The translations under genes were made by a program, and so were the position numbers. Shown in pieces: positions 17,253-27,200 of a stretch of 64,000 nt of DNA. Within the stretch, counting starts at the first letter, position 1; every line of letters begins with the position of its first letter. The notes under the pieces are model-generated. The model made no database searches, was not told the origin of the DNA, and saw nothing but the letters and a program-made list of their open reading frames with translations. The DNA comes from Paraburkholderia sp. FT54 (GTDB lineage: Bacteria; Pseudomonadota; Gammaproteobacteria; Burkholderiales; Burkholderiaceae): contig NZ_CP134197.1 of the NCBI RefSeq assembly GCF_031585635.1, positions 248,001 to 312,000 on the forward strand, in the 5' to 3' direction.

Positions 17253-19595
17253 TCAGCGCGTGCCGATCGTCACCACCAGATTTGCCTGCGAGCTGAGCCC
17301 CGCCGAATCGACCGCAGTCAGCATCAGCGTGTAGATTCCGGCGACAGGGTGCCGCCATTTGGCAATGAAGCCCGGCCCGCTCTCGACGAACACCATGCCG
17401 GACGGCGCGCCCTTGATGTCGACCTTCACGTTGTCCGCGCCTGGGTCCTCGATACCGATCGCGCCGCTGACCGCGTGGCCCTCAACACCGCTGATCGGCG
17501 CAGCCGAGATCGCGGGGCCCGTTGCCACGGACGAGATCCGCACGCTCATCGTCGCCGAACCGGACTGGCCGTTGCTGGTGTCGGTCGCCTTGACGCTGAC
17601 GCTATACGTGCCCTTTGCAGGCGTTCTCCAGCTGATCACGCCGGCGCTGCTGATCGACATGCCCGAAGGCGCGCCGCTGAGCGAGAACCTGACCGGATCG
17701 GCCGCACTGACGTCGACCTGATAGCTGAGCGGCTGTTTCGCCTGGCCCACGATCGTCGCTGCCTGCACGACCGGCTTCGATGCCGCGACGACGGTCACAT
17801 TCGCACTCGCGCTGCCCGTCGAGCCGGTGACCGTATCCTTCGCGGTCACGGTCACCTTGTAAGTGCCGGCGACCGGCTGCGCCCATGTCACCTGACCGGA
17901 GCTATCTATGCTCATGCCCTGCGGTGCATTCGCGAGCGACCAGCTGAGCGGGTCCGACGAGCTGGCCGCCACCGTGAACGACAGTGCGCTGCCCGCCGTA
18001 CCCTTGACCGTCGCGGCCGACACGACCGGCGGCGGCGCCTTGGACACGCCGAGCGTCGACAGCAGGCTGCCGACCACCGGTGTGCCGAGACCCGACGGCT
18101 GATCGTAGCCGGTATGGGCCGAGCAGCTCGAGCAGTAACCGTCGTTGCCCGAAGTGACGTCGTAAAACGCAGTCGCGTACAGACCCGCGTCGGTCGAGAC
18201 GGTACCGTACAACTGCGTCTGCGCGAGGCCGAGTGCGCCGAGACTGTTGCGCGCCCGCTGTGCATTGGCGACGGCGACGATGCCGGCCCATTGCGGGGTC
18301 GACAGACTGGTGCCGCCGACGCTGTACCAGCTCGGCGCGGCCGCGTCGGGCGTGATGACCGCGACGTACTGACCGCTGAACGGATCCGCATTGAACGACA
18401 CGTCGGCAACCGATCGCTTCGTCAGCGTGCCGAGGCTAGGCACCGACGTGTTCTGATATGCCGGTGCCGAGGTGTACTGACTAATGCCGCCGCCGGTACC
18501 CGACCACACCATTTCGTTCTTGGTGGTGCCGTCGTAACTCAGATGGGTGCCGCCGACGGCCAGCACGTTCGGCGACACGGACGGCCATTCGACGCCGGTG
18601 CCGTTATCGCCGGTAGCAGCCACGTAGGTCATGTTCGCGTGCTTGAACGCCGAGTCGACGGAGCCGGTCCACGAGCCTTCGGGAGCGCCGAAGCTCATCG
18701 ACACGACGCCGGGCCCCATCGCGTTCGCGAGGTTGACCGCCGCGGTCAGGCTGCCGATCGACGCATCCGGCGCCTGGATCAGCACGATGCGCGTGAGCGG
18801 CGCGGTAGCGTGGACCCACTGCACGTCGAGCGCGATTTCGGTGGCCCAGCCCGAGTCGTACGACGGCGCGTTCGACGTCATCGCGCCGCTGGTCGTCGAG
18901 TGCACAACCGAGAACTGGCACGCGTTGCTGCCAGGGGCCGCGAGCGGCAGCGACACGTTCGGCGCGATGGTGGTCGTCGTGCAGCCCGGCAAGCCGAATT
19001 TCTGGTCGAACGCCGCGAGTTCCTTGACGATGTTCGGATCGCTCATCGCGTCGATCACGTAAATCGTCTGGCCGGCGCCCATTTGCGCGGCCTCGCTCGC
19101 GCTCAGATTGCTCCACGACGACGGCAGCGGCGGTAGCTGATAGGCCGCGCGAATCTGCGCCGGCGTATACGTCGTCACCTGCGTTGAATTCGACGCCGCC
19201 CGCGCAGTTTTCGTGGCGTACCGCGCAATCGTTTGCGGCGTCAGCTGCGCAAGCGACACGACCGCCATTGTCGACGTCGACGCTTGCGCGGCAGGAGGCT
19301 GATTGGCCGACGCGAAAGGCGCCGCGCTGTCGATGTCGGAAGGCGCGTTCAACACCACCGGGGCCGTGTAGAACGCAGGCCTCACCAGCGTGCTCGCCAC
19401 CGTGCTCGACAGCGGCGACAACGACACCGAACTCGTGCCTGACGAGGTGTCGGCGAGCTTCACGGAGCTCGTGCCGCTCGACGCCGTCGAGTCGTCACTG
19501 CCGCCGCCGCATCCCGCCAGCAGTAGCGGCGCGAGCGCTGCGGTCACAAGGGTGGCACGCGCGAGCGTGCACCGAACCGGTCGGATAGTTTTCAT
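17253..19595 (-). CDS. Sedolisin-type (S53) serine-carboxyl peptidase, lipoprotein with Ig-like repeats
   Basis: 780 residues. The lipobox is LLLAGC, so it is probably a cell-surface or periplasmic lipoprotein. A Ser/Thr-rich linker (about 35-130) leads to an S53 domain (about 165-525). The Glu and Asp of the catalytic triad fit TEIALDVQW, and the Ser lies in SVGGTSLSTPQWAG; the calcium-site region reads YDVTSGNDGY. There is no long typical pro-domain. Three Ig-like/cadherin-like repeats follow, each with a GxxxSFxV...GMSI...W-x-x-P-x-x-GTY pattern, ending AGLSSQANLVVTIGTR. Start ATG 19595 has AGGA upstream and overlaps the stop of the preceding gene by ATGA. Secreted acid proteolysis is inferred from the family. 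Confidence 0.88.
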   Translation of the reverse strand: MKTIRPVRCTLARATLVTAALAPLLLAGCGGGSDDSTASSGTSSVKLADTSSGTSSVSLSPLSSTVASTLVRPAFYTAPVVLNAPSDIDSAAPFASANQPPAAQASTSTMAVVSLAQLTPQTIARYATKTARAASNSTQVTTYTPAQIRAAYQLPPLPSSWSNLSASEAAQMGAGQTIYVIDAMSDPNIVKELAAFDQKFGLPGCTTTTIAPNVSLPLAAPGSNACQFSVVHSTTSGAMTSNAPSYDSGWATEIALDVQWVHATAPLTRIVLIQAPDASIGSLTAAVNLANAMGPGVVSMSFGAPEGSWTGSVDSAFKHANMTYVAATGDNGTGVEWPSVSPNVLAVGGTHLSYDGTTKNEMVWSGTGGGISQYTSAPAYQNTSVPSLGTLTKRSVADVSFNADPFSGQYVAVITPDAAAPSWYSVGGTSLSTPQWAGIVAVANAQRARNSLGALGLAQTQLYGTVSTDAGLYATAFYDVTSGNDGYCSSCSAHTGYDQPSGLGTPVVGSLLSTLGVSKAPPPVVSAATVKGTAGSALSFTVAASSSDPLSWSLANAPQGMSIDSSGQVTWAQPVAGTYKVTVTAKDTVTGSTGSASANVTVVAASKPVVQAATIVGQAKQPLSYQVDVSAADPVRFSLSGAPSGMSISSAGVISWRTPAKGTYSVSVKATDTSNGQSGSATMSVRISSVATGPAISAAPISGVEGHAVSGAIGIEDPGADNVKVDIKGAPSGMVFVESGPGFIAKWRHPVAGIYTLMLTAVDSAGLSSQANLVVTIGTR

Positions 19596-19876
19596 TTCGA
19601 TCGTCCTTCTGCGGGAGGCTGGACCGGAATTGCCAGCACGGGTGGAGAAACCGCGGAGGCGGGCAGATCGGGCACGCGTCGCTGCCAGCCGCTCGAACAG
19701 GTCTGTACGGACGGGTAATAGCCGGGCGGTTCGGCGCACCAGAGTCTGACGCTTGCAGGTGGCTGGGCAGAAGGTGGAACGGGCGATGTCTGCGCTTGCG
19801 AGCTGCATGCGCCTAATCCGGACACCAGCGCGCAGGCGGCGCAGATTGCCGTGACGATGCCACGTGAGCGATTCAA
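19592..19876 (-). CDS. Small putative lipoprotein coupled to the S53 peptidase
   Basis: About 94 residues from the TTG at 19876; the frame is open up to 20041 and the true start is uncertain. A hydrophobic segment ends in LVSGLGAC, a good lipobox. The mature part is Pro-rich with WCAEPPGYYPSVQTC, giving two cysteines that may pair. The stop overlaps the S53 start (ATGA), so translation is probably coupled. It may assist the protease or anchor it; that is inference. Confidence 0.6.
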   Translation of the reverse strand: MNRSRGIVTAICAACALVSGLGACSSQAQTSPVPPSAQPPASVRLWCAEPPGYYPSVQTCSSGWQRRVPDLPASAVSPPVLAIPVQPPAEGRSK

Positions 19877-20743
19877 GCCTGCCCACGCGTTACGTTTACC
19901 TAAAGAAATAGAACGGGCCGCGGGCCTCGCGAAATAATCAGAGAATTGAGCGTGCTCGTCGGTTTCAACAGGGCCAATAGCAATCCGATTGAGCTGGATC
20001 ATCGTTGTTCGCGTCACATTGGATACAGGGTTGGGGCGCACAAAAGCGATGATTGGCCTGTCGGCACCGCGCGAGCAAGCTTGATGGCCATTCGCGGGTT
20101 AGTTGCCAGACAGACGGTGAGAGGACCTTATCATTTTTTATGCGCCGGGAATATCGCATGCAGCGCGCGGAAACGGGGCCACATTTTCAGCCCCTACGGC
20201 GCGGCGCGTCCACGTCTGGATAGTAGGGATTGTCCTTAAAAAAAGAAGGGCCACGCGGCGCATCACTAAACATGATCGTTCCATCCCGCGCGGCGGATTG
20301 ATGCCGCTGCCTTCTCACGCGGCCTACCGCGCAGTGCTCATCCGGCGGCTTGCGTGTGCCCGGCAACCGCATCGAGCGTGCGCGCCGAGTACACCGGCGT
20401 CTCGCGCGGTACATGTCCTTTCGCGGAGGTCCGGGACCGATCGGAAAACGCCGGTTGGTCCACGCCAGGCCGATGGCGTCCAGTCGCCTGATCATTCTCC
20501 GAACGGCAGAGACGTAGCCTAATGCCACCTCACCACCGCCGACAGCCGAACGTCCGCAATGGCCGAGTCGAACGCATAGGCTGTCCGGCGGGGTTCCGCA
20601 CCGAAGCGGCCGCTACGATGATCGTCCTGCGGCGACGACCACACCGGCACAAGTCCGCCGGTTTTGCCGCCGGAGCGCCGCGCTGGAGATTGGCCGCACG
20701 AACCGGGATGTAGCATCGCTTCGCGCGGCCAGACCCAGCTACG
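19877..20743. other. Intergenic region with the right 110-bp repeat
   Basis: About 870 bp. Contains the upstream zone of the S53 operon and the repeat at 20457-20566. No protein gene is supported. Confidence 0.4.
20457..20566 (-). repeat. 110-bp inverted repeat, right copy
   Basis: Inverted partner of 17021-17130, with seven visible mismatches. It lies upstream of the S53/lipoprotein pair, so the two copies enclose that operon in 3.5 kb. Confidence 0.85.
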
Positions 20744-21360
20744 CTAGATTTCAGTCTGCTCCGAAACCTCAAGCGCGTCGTCGACTTCGATGCCGAGGTA
20801 CCTGATTGTGCTTTCAATCTTGCTATGGCCGAGCAGCAACTGCACCGCCCTGAGATTCTTTGTTCGCTTGTAAATCAAGGTTGCCTTTGTACGGCGCATC
20901 GAATGAGTGCCGTACGCTGTCGGATCCAACCGTGCGGCATCCGCCCATCGACGTATCATCCTGGCATATTGCCGGGTTGAAAGGTGCGGGGACGCCAATA
21001 GTCGGCTCGGAAAGAGGTACTGCTCCGACCTGAGGGCAGCCTTTTCAAGCCACGCGCCGACCGCCTTCCGGGCCGACTCGGTCAGTTCAAATTGGACAGG
21101 GCGTTGTGTCTTTCGCTGAATGACTTGCGCCCTCGCCAGAACCTGATTGCTGTGCGTAACGTCACGGACTCGCAGAGTCTCACAAGATCACAACCACGCA
21201 GTTTGCTGTCGATTGCAAGGTTGAACAGGGCGAGATCGCGGACAGCATGAGCGTTCTGAAGGTAGATCCGGATGGCCCAGACGTCTTTCGGCTTTAGCGG
21301 CGGCTTCTGCCCGACCAGCTTGCCTTTGTTCCATGCCTCACGGGATTGTTCGGTCTTCAT
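20744..21360 (-). pseudogene. Tyrosine recombinase (phage integrase family), frameshifted
   Basis: Starts MKTEQSREAWNKGKLVGQ with GGGAG before the ATG. The first catalytic Arg region (SKLRGCDLVRL) is followed by about two extra bases near 21172, after which the frame is lost. In the other frame the rest is intact: QRPVQFELTESARKAVGAWL, HSMRRTK with the His and Arg, LLGHSKIESTIRYLGI with the His and the nucleophile Tyr, ending VSEQTEI. Repaired length would be about 205 residues, short for an integrase but a known Burkholderia type. Probably inactive. Confidence 0.82.
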
Positions 21361-21985
21361 GGCAATCTCCCACAGGGATGACGGGAGTTCGATTGTGGTA
21401 CCTGACCTTGACGCCTGCTCTGGACGGATTTGACCGAGGTTCGCACCCGGCACGGCCAGGTGTCGCCGTTCAGCATCCAACGATCGCCTTCACCCCTTCA
21501 CCCGGACGGCTGGTCAGAAACAGACTCCTGCCCGTGACCTACAGGCAAGTTTCGGCCTTTACGGGCATGCCAAGTCACAGATCAGTATGCGACTTTGGCT
21601 CGCGTTCCCGACATTCGCGGTTCGGCCGCGGCGCTGAACGTTAGGTCGAGAAAGCAGGCGAATCTGTTGCTGTCGATCCCAACGCAGAGGCTGTTGCTTC
21701 GGCCGCGCGTGGAACCCAACTTCGCTCAGGGCAAAGTGTGCGGGTGACGCTAACAGGTATCGCGTGTCTGTTGGGCGGCGGGCGTCACGAGGCGTTTTCA
21801 GCACGCTGCCCGCAAAGACAATTTCTTGTTTAATCAATGGCGTAGAGCGACACGGCGGATTGGCACGTCGCATGCAATGTTGGTTTCAAGCCAGCGTTGC
21901 CTTGCGCGCATAGCGTAAAACGGCATCGGGAGGCTTCGAAACACCAGTCGCATCGGCGCCCGGTGTGGATTCCGGGAGTTTACAT
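21361..21985. other. Intergenic region, no gene seen
   Basis: 625 bp without a credible gene. Short frames on both strands lack ribosome sites or family matches. Confidence 0.35.
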
Positions 21986-23101
21986 ATGCCGCTCGCTCGA
22001 CTGCTCCTCTGCTTTCTCCAGTGCTCGTTCGCGGCCGCGATGCTTTTGCCCGCCGTCGTGGGCGCCGCGAACCTGCCGGCCGCATCGCAACGCTATGCAT
22101 CCGGCACGCGCGACGCGGGTCCCAGCGATTCGGCCACGCCTCACACACTGAAAGCTGGTATCGAGCGCCTGCGCACCGGGACGTGGTGGGAAGCCAACCG
22201 CAAGATTCGCCCGGAGCTCGCGCAGGTCGGCGACCTGATGTTCCTCCTGCCGCTTGCCGACACGAAGCTCGAACCATCGTCTGACGCGATCGGCCGCGTG
22301 CAGCGCCTGCGCGAAGCGCTGCGCACCCACCTGACGCGCGAACCCGCCGGCTGGGCCAGCCTCGTTGCGCAAGTGCGGGCAGAGCGTGTCAAGGCCGGCG
22401 ATGCGTCAGCCGTGCTGCTCGCCGACGCGCTCGTCAACCAGGTTCGCTACCGCGACGGAACCGACGGCAGCTACTACGCGCCGGCGCGGTTCTTCGCCGA
22501 AAGCGGCGTGTGCAAGGATTTCGCCGTCGCCAAATACCTCCTGCTGCGCGGCGCGGGTTTCGACATCGCGCGGCTGCGTCTCGTCTCGCTCGCGCCACGC
22601 TACAACAACACGCCGGACGACTGGCATGTCATCCTTGTCGTGCAAATCGACGTCGCGAGCGAACCGCTCGCACTCGATTCACCGAGCGCGCCGACCGCCA
22701 GGCGCACCGGCGATACGACCAATGAAGCATCGGCTTCGAGCGGCCCGTCCGCGCTGCTCGGCGCGATCCTCGCTGGCCGAGAGCCCGCCGACGCGGTGCT
22801 GCGCGCGCCCGCGGGACCGCTTGCCACGCCGCTCAGCCGGTCGGGCCAGGCGCGGCGGCCGCTTGCGACAGTGTTCAATGAACAGGGGAGCCGGTCATTC
22901 GAACGCGCCGCGCCGGGCGCACTGCGGCGCGCGTCGGCGGCCGGCCGAAACTCGAACGCGACGTATGTCGACGAAATGGGTAAGCCATGGAAAGTCGACG
23001 GCTCAGGGACGTTTCCCAAGTGGCGCGTCGCCGATGATCAGGCAGATGAGCTGGCGAAGCCGGGTCCGGCGGCAGGGCTGATACGCGTGGTGGCACGCTG
23101 A
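21986..23101 (+). CDS. Periplasmic transglutaminase-like cysteine peptidase (BTLCP/LapG-like)
   Basis: 371 residues with a signal peptide (LLLCFLQCSFAAAMLLPAVVGAA). The catalytic triad fits LapG-type enzymes: Cys in SGVCKDFAVAKYLLL, His in DDWHVILVV and Asp in LALDSPS. LapG clips large surface adhesins to release biofilms under control of the c-di-GMP receptor LapD. No lapD-like or adhesin gene is adjacent. The ~120-residue C-terminal tail is low complexity (Ala/Arg/Ser rich) and not part of the family core. Start ATG 21986 follows GGGAG. Substrate unknown. Confidence 0.82.
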   Translation: MPLARLLLCFLQCSFAAAMLLPAVVGAANLPAASQRYASGTRDAGPSDSATPHTLKAGIERLRTGTWWEANRKIRPELAQVGDLMFLLPLADTKLEPSSDAIGRVQRLREALRTHLTREPAGWASLVAQVRAERVKAGDASAVLLADALVNQVRYRDGTDGSYYAPARFFAESGVCKDFAVAKYLLLRGAGFDIARLRLVSLAPRYNNTPDDWHVILVVQIDVASEPLALDSPSAPTARRTGDTTNEASASSGPSALLGAILAGREPADAVLRAPAGPLATPLSRSGQARRPLATVFNEQGSRSFERAAPGALRRASAAGRNSNATYVDEMGKPWKVDGSGTFPKWRVADDQADELAKPGPAAGLIRVVAR

Positions 23102-23437
23102 CTGAGGCATGCATGGCGGGCGCCCGACGCCGCCGCGATAAGGGTACTCACGAGAACGTACTTGCATGCCGTCCCGGTGTTGGAACGGACTTCGGCCAAA
23201 GTTGACGGTCGCCAATCAGGCGCTGCACGGCAACTGAAGAACGCTTTGCCGACATTCACAAACAGGCGCCGATGAATGTCAGCTTTCACAAATGTGAATG
23301 AGTCTTCCCGACCCCAAGCCGACATTCCAATTGCGGAGATAGCAACGTCTCTTCACAACGTAAACCCGTCGCGGGCCTAGACGAATAGATGCTGCGGGAA
23401 CGCCCGTCGCGGATCCAGCTTACAACGGGAGAGAACC
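23102..23437. other. Intergenic region, no gene seen
   Basis: 336 bp; nothing recognisable beyond a possible promoter for the short receiver remnant. Confidence 0.35.
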
Positions 23438-23638
23438 ATGGCGCTTGTGCTTCTGGTCGACGACGATGTAAGCCTGCTGCGAGCACTCAAAACGCTTGTT
23501 AAGTCCGAAAGGATGACATCTGACACCGTGCTCGCCCCCGTCATCTCCGGACCCGCTTCTTTGCCGACTGCGGTCCTCCCGGGTTTTCAATACGAGGCCG
23601 ATCGCTTCCCCGTCGTTAAAAGCAACAAGGTTGCTTGA
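23438..23638 (+). pseudogene. Response-regulator remnant
   Basis: The first ~26 residues (MALVLLVDDDVSLLRALKTLVKSERM) are the start of a receiver domain with its acidic pocket. The rest (to residue 66) does not continue the fold and lacks the phospho-Asp and Lys. A good GGGAG site precedes the ATG. Probably a receiver gene cut by deletion. Confidence 0.55.
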
Positions 23639-23794
23639 GACGCCCTCGGGGCCGGGAGGTTGCCCGGCCGTCAGGGAGGTCTCGCAAGGAATACGCGAGG
23701 CGAGAACGCCCTTTGTGCGGAAATCGGCCCTGAGCCGGTGCGTGTGTTCAGTCGGCCGGTATCTGCTGGGACTGCTCATCGGCCGAAGGCAAAA

Positions 23795-23833
23795 TTAATC
23801 GGTTCGAATCAACCTGATTAACCCCGCTATAAT
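23795..23833 (+). promoter_or_regulatory. Inverted repeat and -10-like box before the RHH gene
   Basis: TTAATCGGTT (23795-23804) and AACCTGATTAA (23811-23821) form an imperfect inverted repeat, followed by TATAAT at 23828-23833, about 100 bp before the ribbon-helix-helix start. Fits an autoregulated RHH promoter; not proven. Confidence 0.4.
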
Positions 23834-23932
23834 CAAATTTGTCGACAACGCCTTGGTGCCGATCAGCCGTCGCTTTTAGATGCGGCGGCCTTCCATGCCG
23901 CCGCTGCCAGCCGAACGCGAAGGGTAACGTTC

Positions 23933-24136
23933 ATGTCCGATGTAACTACGCGAGTGCTCACCGCGCACGTCCCCATGGCGCTGGCAGAAAAGGTCGATCA
24001 GCTTGCCTTGCGACTTGACCGCTCGCGCGGCTGGATCATCCGACAGGCCCTGATAGCCTGGGTTGAGCAGGAAGAAGCACGCAACCGCGTGCCTCCTGAC
24101 GGGCCGGGCACCGTCGATGCTCGACCCAATACATAA
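23933..24136 (+). CDS. Ribbon-helix-helix DNA-binding protein (CopG/ParD-like)
   Basis: 67 residues. The N-terminal strand TRVLTAHVP, helix MALAEKVDQLALRLD and second helix RSRGWIIRQALIAWVEQEE match the RHH fold of ParD-type antitoxins. AAGGG precedes the ATG. No ParE/RelE toxin gene follows; the next gene is the large chemotaxis-like kinase, 145 bp on. So it is an orphan antitoxin or a simple repressor, perhaps acting on the inverted repeat upstream. Confidence 0.8.
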   Translation: MSDVTTRVLTAHVPMALAEKVDQLALRLDRSRGWIIRQALIAWVEQEEARNRVPPDGPGTVDARPNT

Positions 24137-24281
24137 GAAGCCAGGCGATGCGTTAAAAATGCAACGTTTGCCCCAACGACCGCGCTCACATGCAGTAATT
24201 GCTCCGGTCCGAGTTACCGGCCGGCCGCCTTCGCGTCAGGCTAGCAACGGCCAGGTCAACTATCGCCTCATAGGAGAGGAC

Positions 24282-27200
24282 GTGACTTATTCTGCGACAG
24301 CGGCGAACGAAGCGACGTCACCGACGTTTCCGCTGGTCGGCATTGGCGCGTCTGCGGGCGGCCTGGAGGCCATCTCCGAACTGATGGCCGACATTCCCGC
24401 CGCCAGCGGCATGGCATTTCTGGTGGTGCAACACCTGGATCCGTCCCGTCACAGTCTCCTTCCTGAAATCCTGGCCAAACGGGTATCCATGCCGGTGATC
24501 GAAGCTGTCGAAGGGATGGACGTTGAAGCGGACCACCTGTACGTCATTCCTGCGAACACGAGCATGTCTGTAGTCGAGCGCCGCATCCGGTTACGACCGC
24601 GCGACGAGGTGCTCGGGCCGCCGATGCCTATCGACGACCTGCTGGACTCGCTCGCGAAGGATCAGGGTCCAAACGCGATCGGCGTAGTGCTTTCCGGCAG
24701 TGGTTCGGATGGCGCCCTGGGGCTTCAGGCCATCCAGCGCGAGGGCGGCATTACGTTTGCCCAGGACGAGACGTCGGCGCACTTTAACAGCATGCCGCAC
24801 GCCGCAATCAGTCTGGGCTGTGTCGATCGCGTCCTTGCACCGCGTGATATCGCCAGGGAAATAATCGGGATCGGCAGACACCCGTACCTGCGATCTGTTC
24901 CCGCTGCCCCGAGCGGCGCGTCAGTCGAACCCGCCGAGACGAGTCTGCGCACGATATTCCGCCTGCTTCGGAACGCCTGCAATATTGACTTTAGCCGCTA
25001 TAAGAATGGCACCGTCCAGCGCAGACTCGCCCGCCGCATGGCATTGCACCAGGTCACGTCGGTGGCGGGTTACGTGACGGTGCTTGAATCCGATCCAGCC
25101 GAAACACTGGCGCTCGGGCGCGATCTCCTCATTCAGGTGACCGAGTTTTTCAGGGATCCGGAGACATTCAAAGTCCTGACCCAGACGGTTTTCCCACGTA
25201 TCACCGCTGGGAACGAATTTGCAGGGCCGCTCAGGATCTGGGTGCCCGGATGCGCGAGCGGCGAGGAGGTTTACTCGATCGCGATAAGCCTGATGGAGTA
25301 TCTGGGTGAGCGTGCGGCGACCACAGCGGTGCAGATTTTCGGCACGGACATCAGTGCAGAAGTGCTCGAGACTGCGCGTACCGGCCGGTATATTGAGAAT
25401 ATCGCGCGAAATGTTTCGCCGGAGCGGCTGGAGCGGTTTTTTGTCCGCGATGGCGACCACTACTGCGTCGATAAGCCGGTAAGAGATCTGTGCACCTTCT
25501 CGCGTCACGACGTGCTGAGCGATCCGCCTTTTTCGCGGATGGACCTGGTAAGCTGCCGTAACCTGCTCATTTACCTGAGTGCCCAGGCGCAGCGCAGCGT
25601 GATGCCGCTTTTTCACTATGCGTTGAAGGCCGAAGGTGTACTGATGCTTGGGCCTTCGGAGACGGTAGGTGCATTCTCGGAGCTCTTCGGCGTTATCGAA
25701 AACAGAAGCAGCAAACTGTACAGCAAGAAACCGCGGCTGGGGGCGCCGACAGAGGTTCGCCTGCGCTCGGCACGAGTCGCTCCATTGGCAGTTCGTGCAG
25801 GAAGCGCGCGGGAAAGCCAGTCCGAGCCGCGCGAAGCATCGTCGCTGCAGGCCGAAGTCGACCGCATTACGCTCGCACGGTATGCGCCGTCTTCGGTGCT
25901 CTGCGATGACGACCTGAACATCGTCGAATATCGCGGGGATACGTCTGGCTATCTGGTCAATCCCAACGGCCCTCCGACCAGCAACCTCCAGCGGCTTGTG
26001 CGACCTGAGGTTTTTCTGGCGGTCAGCGAAGCTATCAGGCAAGTCCGGCAGGACGGCGTGGTGGTACGCAAGACAGGATTACGGACCCCGGGAATGAACG
26101 GGCCGCAGGCGACGAGCGTGGAGGTACACCCAGTCCAGATCGCCGGCATCGAAGGTCGCTGGTTCCTGATCTATTTCGAGAGCGGAACGCAACACCCTGG
26201 CGGTCCGGGTGCAGACCGACAGGAGACGCTCAAGGCAATACTGCTGCAGACGGTCAGACAACGGCTGGGGCGCACGGTCACCGCCAAAGGAGCCGACCCC
26301 AGGGACGAGGAGATTGCGCGGCTCAATGCCGAACTGGGTGCGATGCGCACGCAGCTTCGAACCATGCTCGAGGAGCATGAAAGCGCCAGGGAGGAGCTCA
26401 AATCCAGCGAGGAAGAACTGCTCTCGAGTAACGAAGAATTCCAGAGCACCAACGAAGAACTTGAGACCGCGAAAGAAGAGCTTCAGTCGCTGAACGAGGA
26501 ACTGTCGACCACCAACGACGAGTTGCGCTATCGGAATCACGAACTCAGGTTGCTTCACGACGAGGTAGCCCACGCGCGCGACTATGCCGACGCGATCATC
26601 GACACGATCGCAGAACCCCTGCTTGTGCTTGAATCCGACCTGCGGGTGACGCGGGCCAACGGCGCTTTCTACCGGACTTTCCAGACCGCCCCCGAAGATA
26701 CAATCGGCTCGCTGCTTTATGTGCTGGGCAATGGACAGTGGGACATCCCGAAGCTGCGGGAGTTGCTTGAACGACTCCTGCCCGACCGGAACGTCGTCCG
26801 GGATTTCGAAATCACACACGATTTTCCAGACATTGGCGTGCGCACGATGCGGCTGAACGCTGCACGTGTGGCGGGCCGGCCCAACGAACGGATCCTGCTG
26901 ACCATTGAAGACATTACCGAGCATCAGCTTGCTGTGGAGCGACTGGAAGTGGCCGATCATCAGAAGGACGATTTCCTGGCGATGCTCGCACACGAACTGC
27001 GCAACCCTCTGGCGGCGATTTACAACGCAATCGAGGTCTGGGGGCGTGAAAACGTCGATCCACAGACGCAGCGGCAGGCGCGTGCGCTCGCCAGGCGTCA
27101 ACTGGGTCACGAGATCGGCCTGGTTGATGATCTGCTTGATGTGTCACGCATTACCCGCGGCATCATCAAGCTCAATTTGGGCCCGGTCGATCTTGCCGAA

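Noticed and set aside
17349..19136. 595-codon plus-strand frame over the S53 gene
   Set aside because: Arg/His-rich, no family motif, antisense to a clear peptidase gene; high-GC shadow.
21559..21873. 104-codon minus-strand frame
   Set aside because: No ribosome site or recognisable sequence; similar low-information frames fill other gaps.
23933..24136. Toxin-antitoxin pair
   Set aside because: No toxin gene within reach of the RHH gene on either side.
24921..26042. 373-codon minus-strand frame over the CheB-CheR kinase
   Set aside because: Antisense to conserved domains; no ribosome site.
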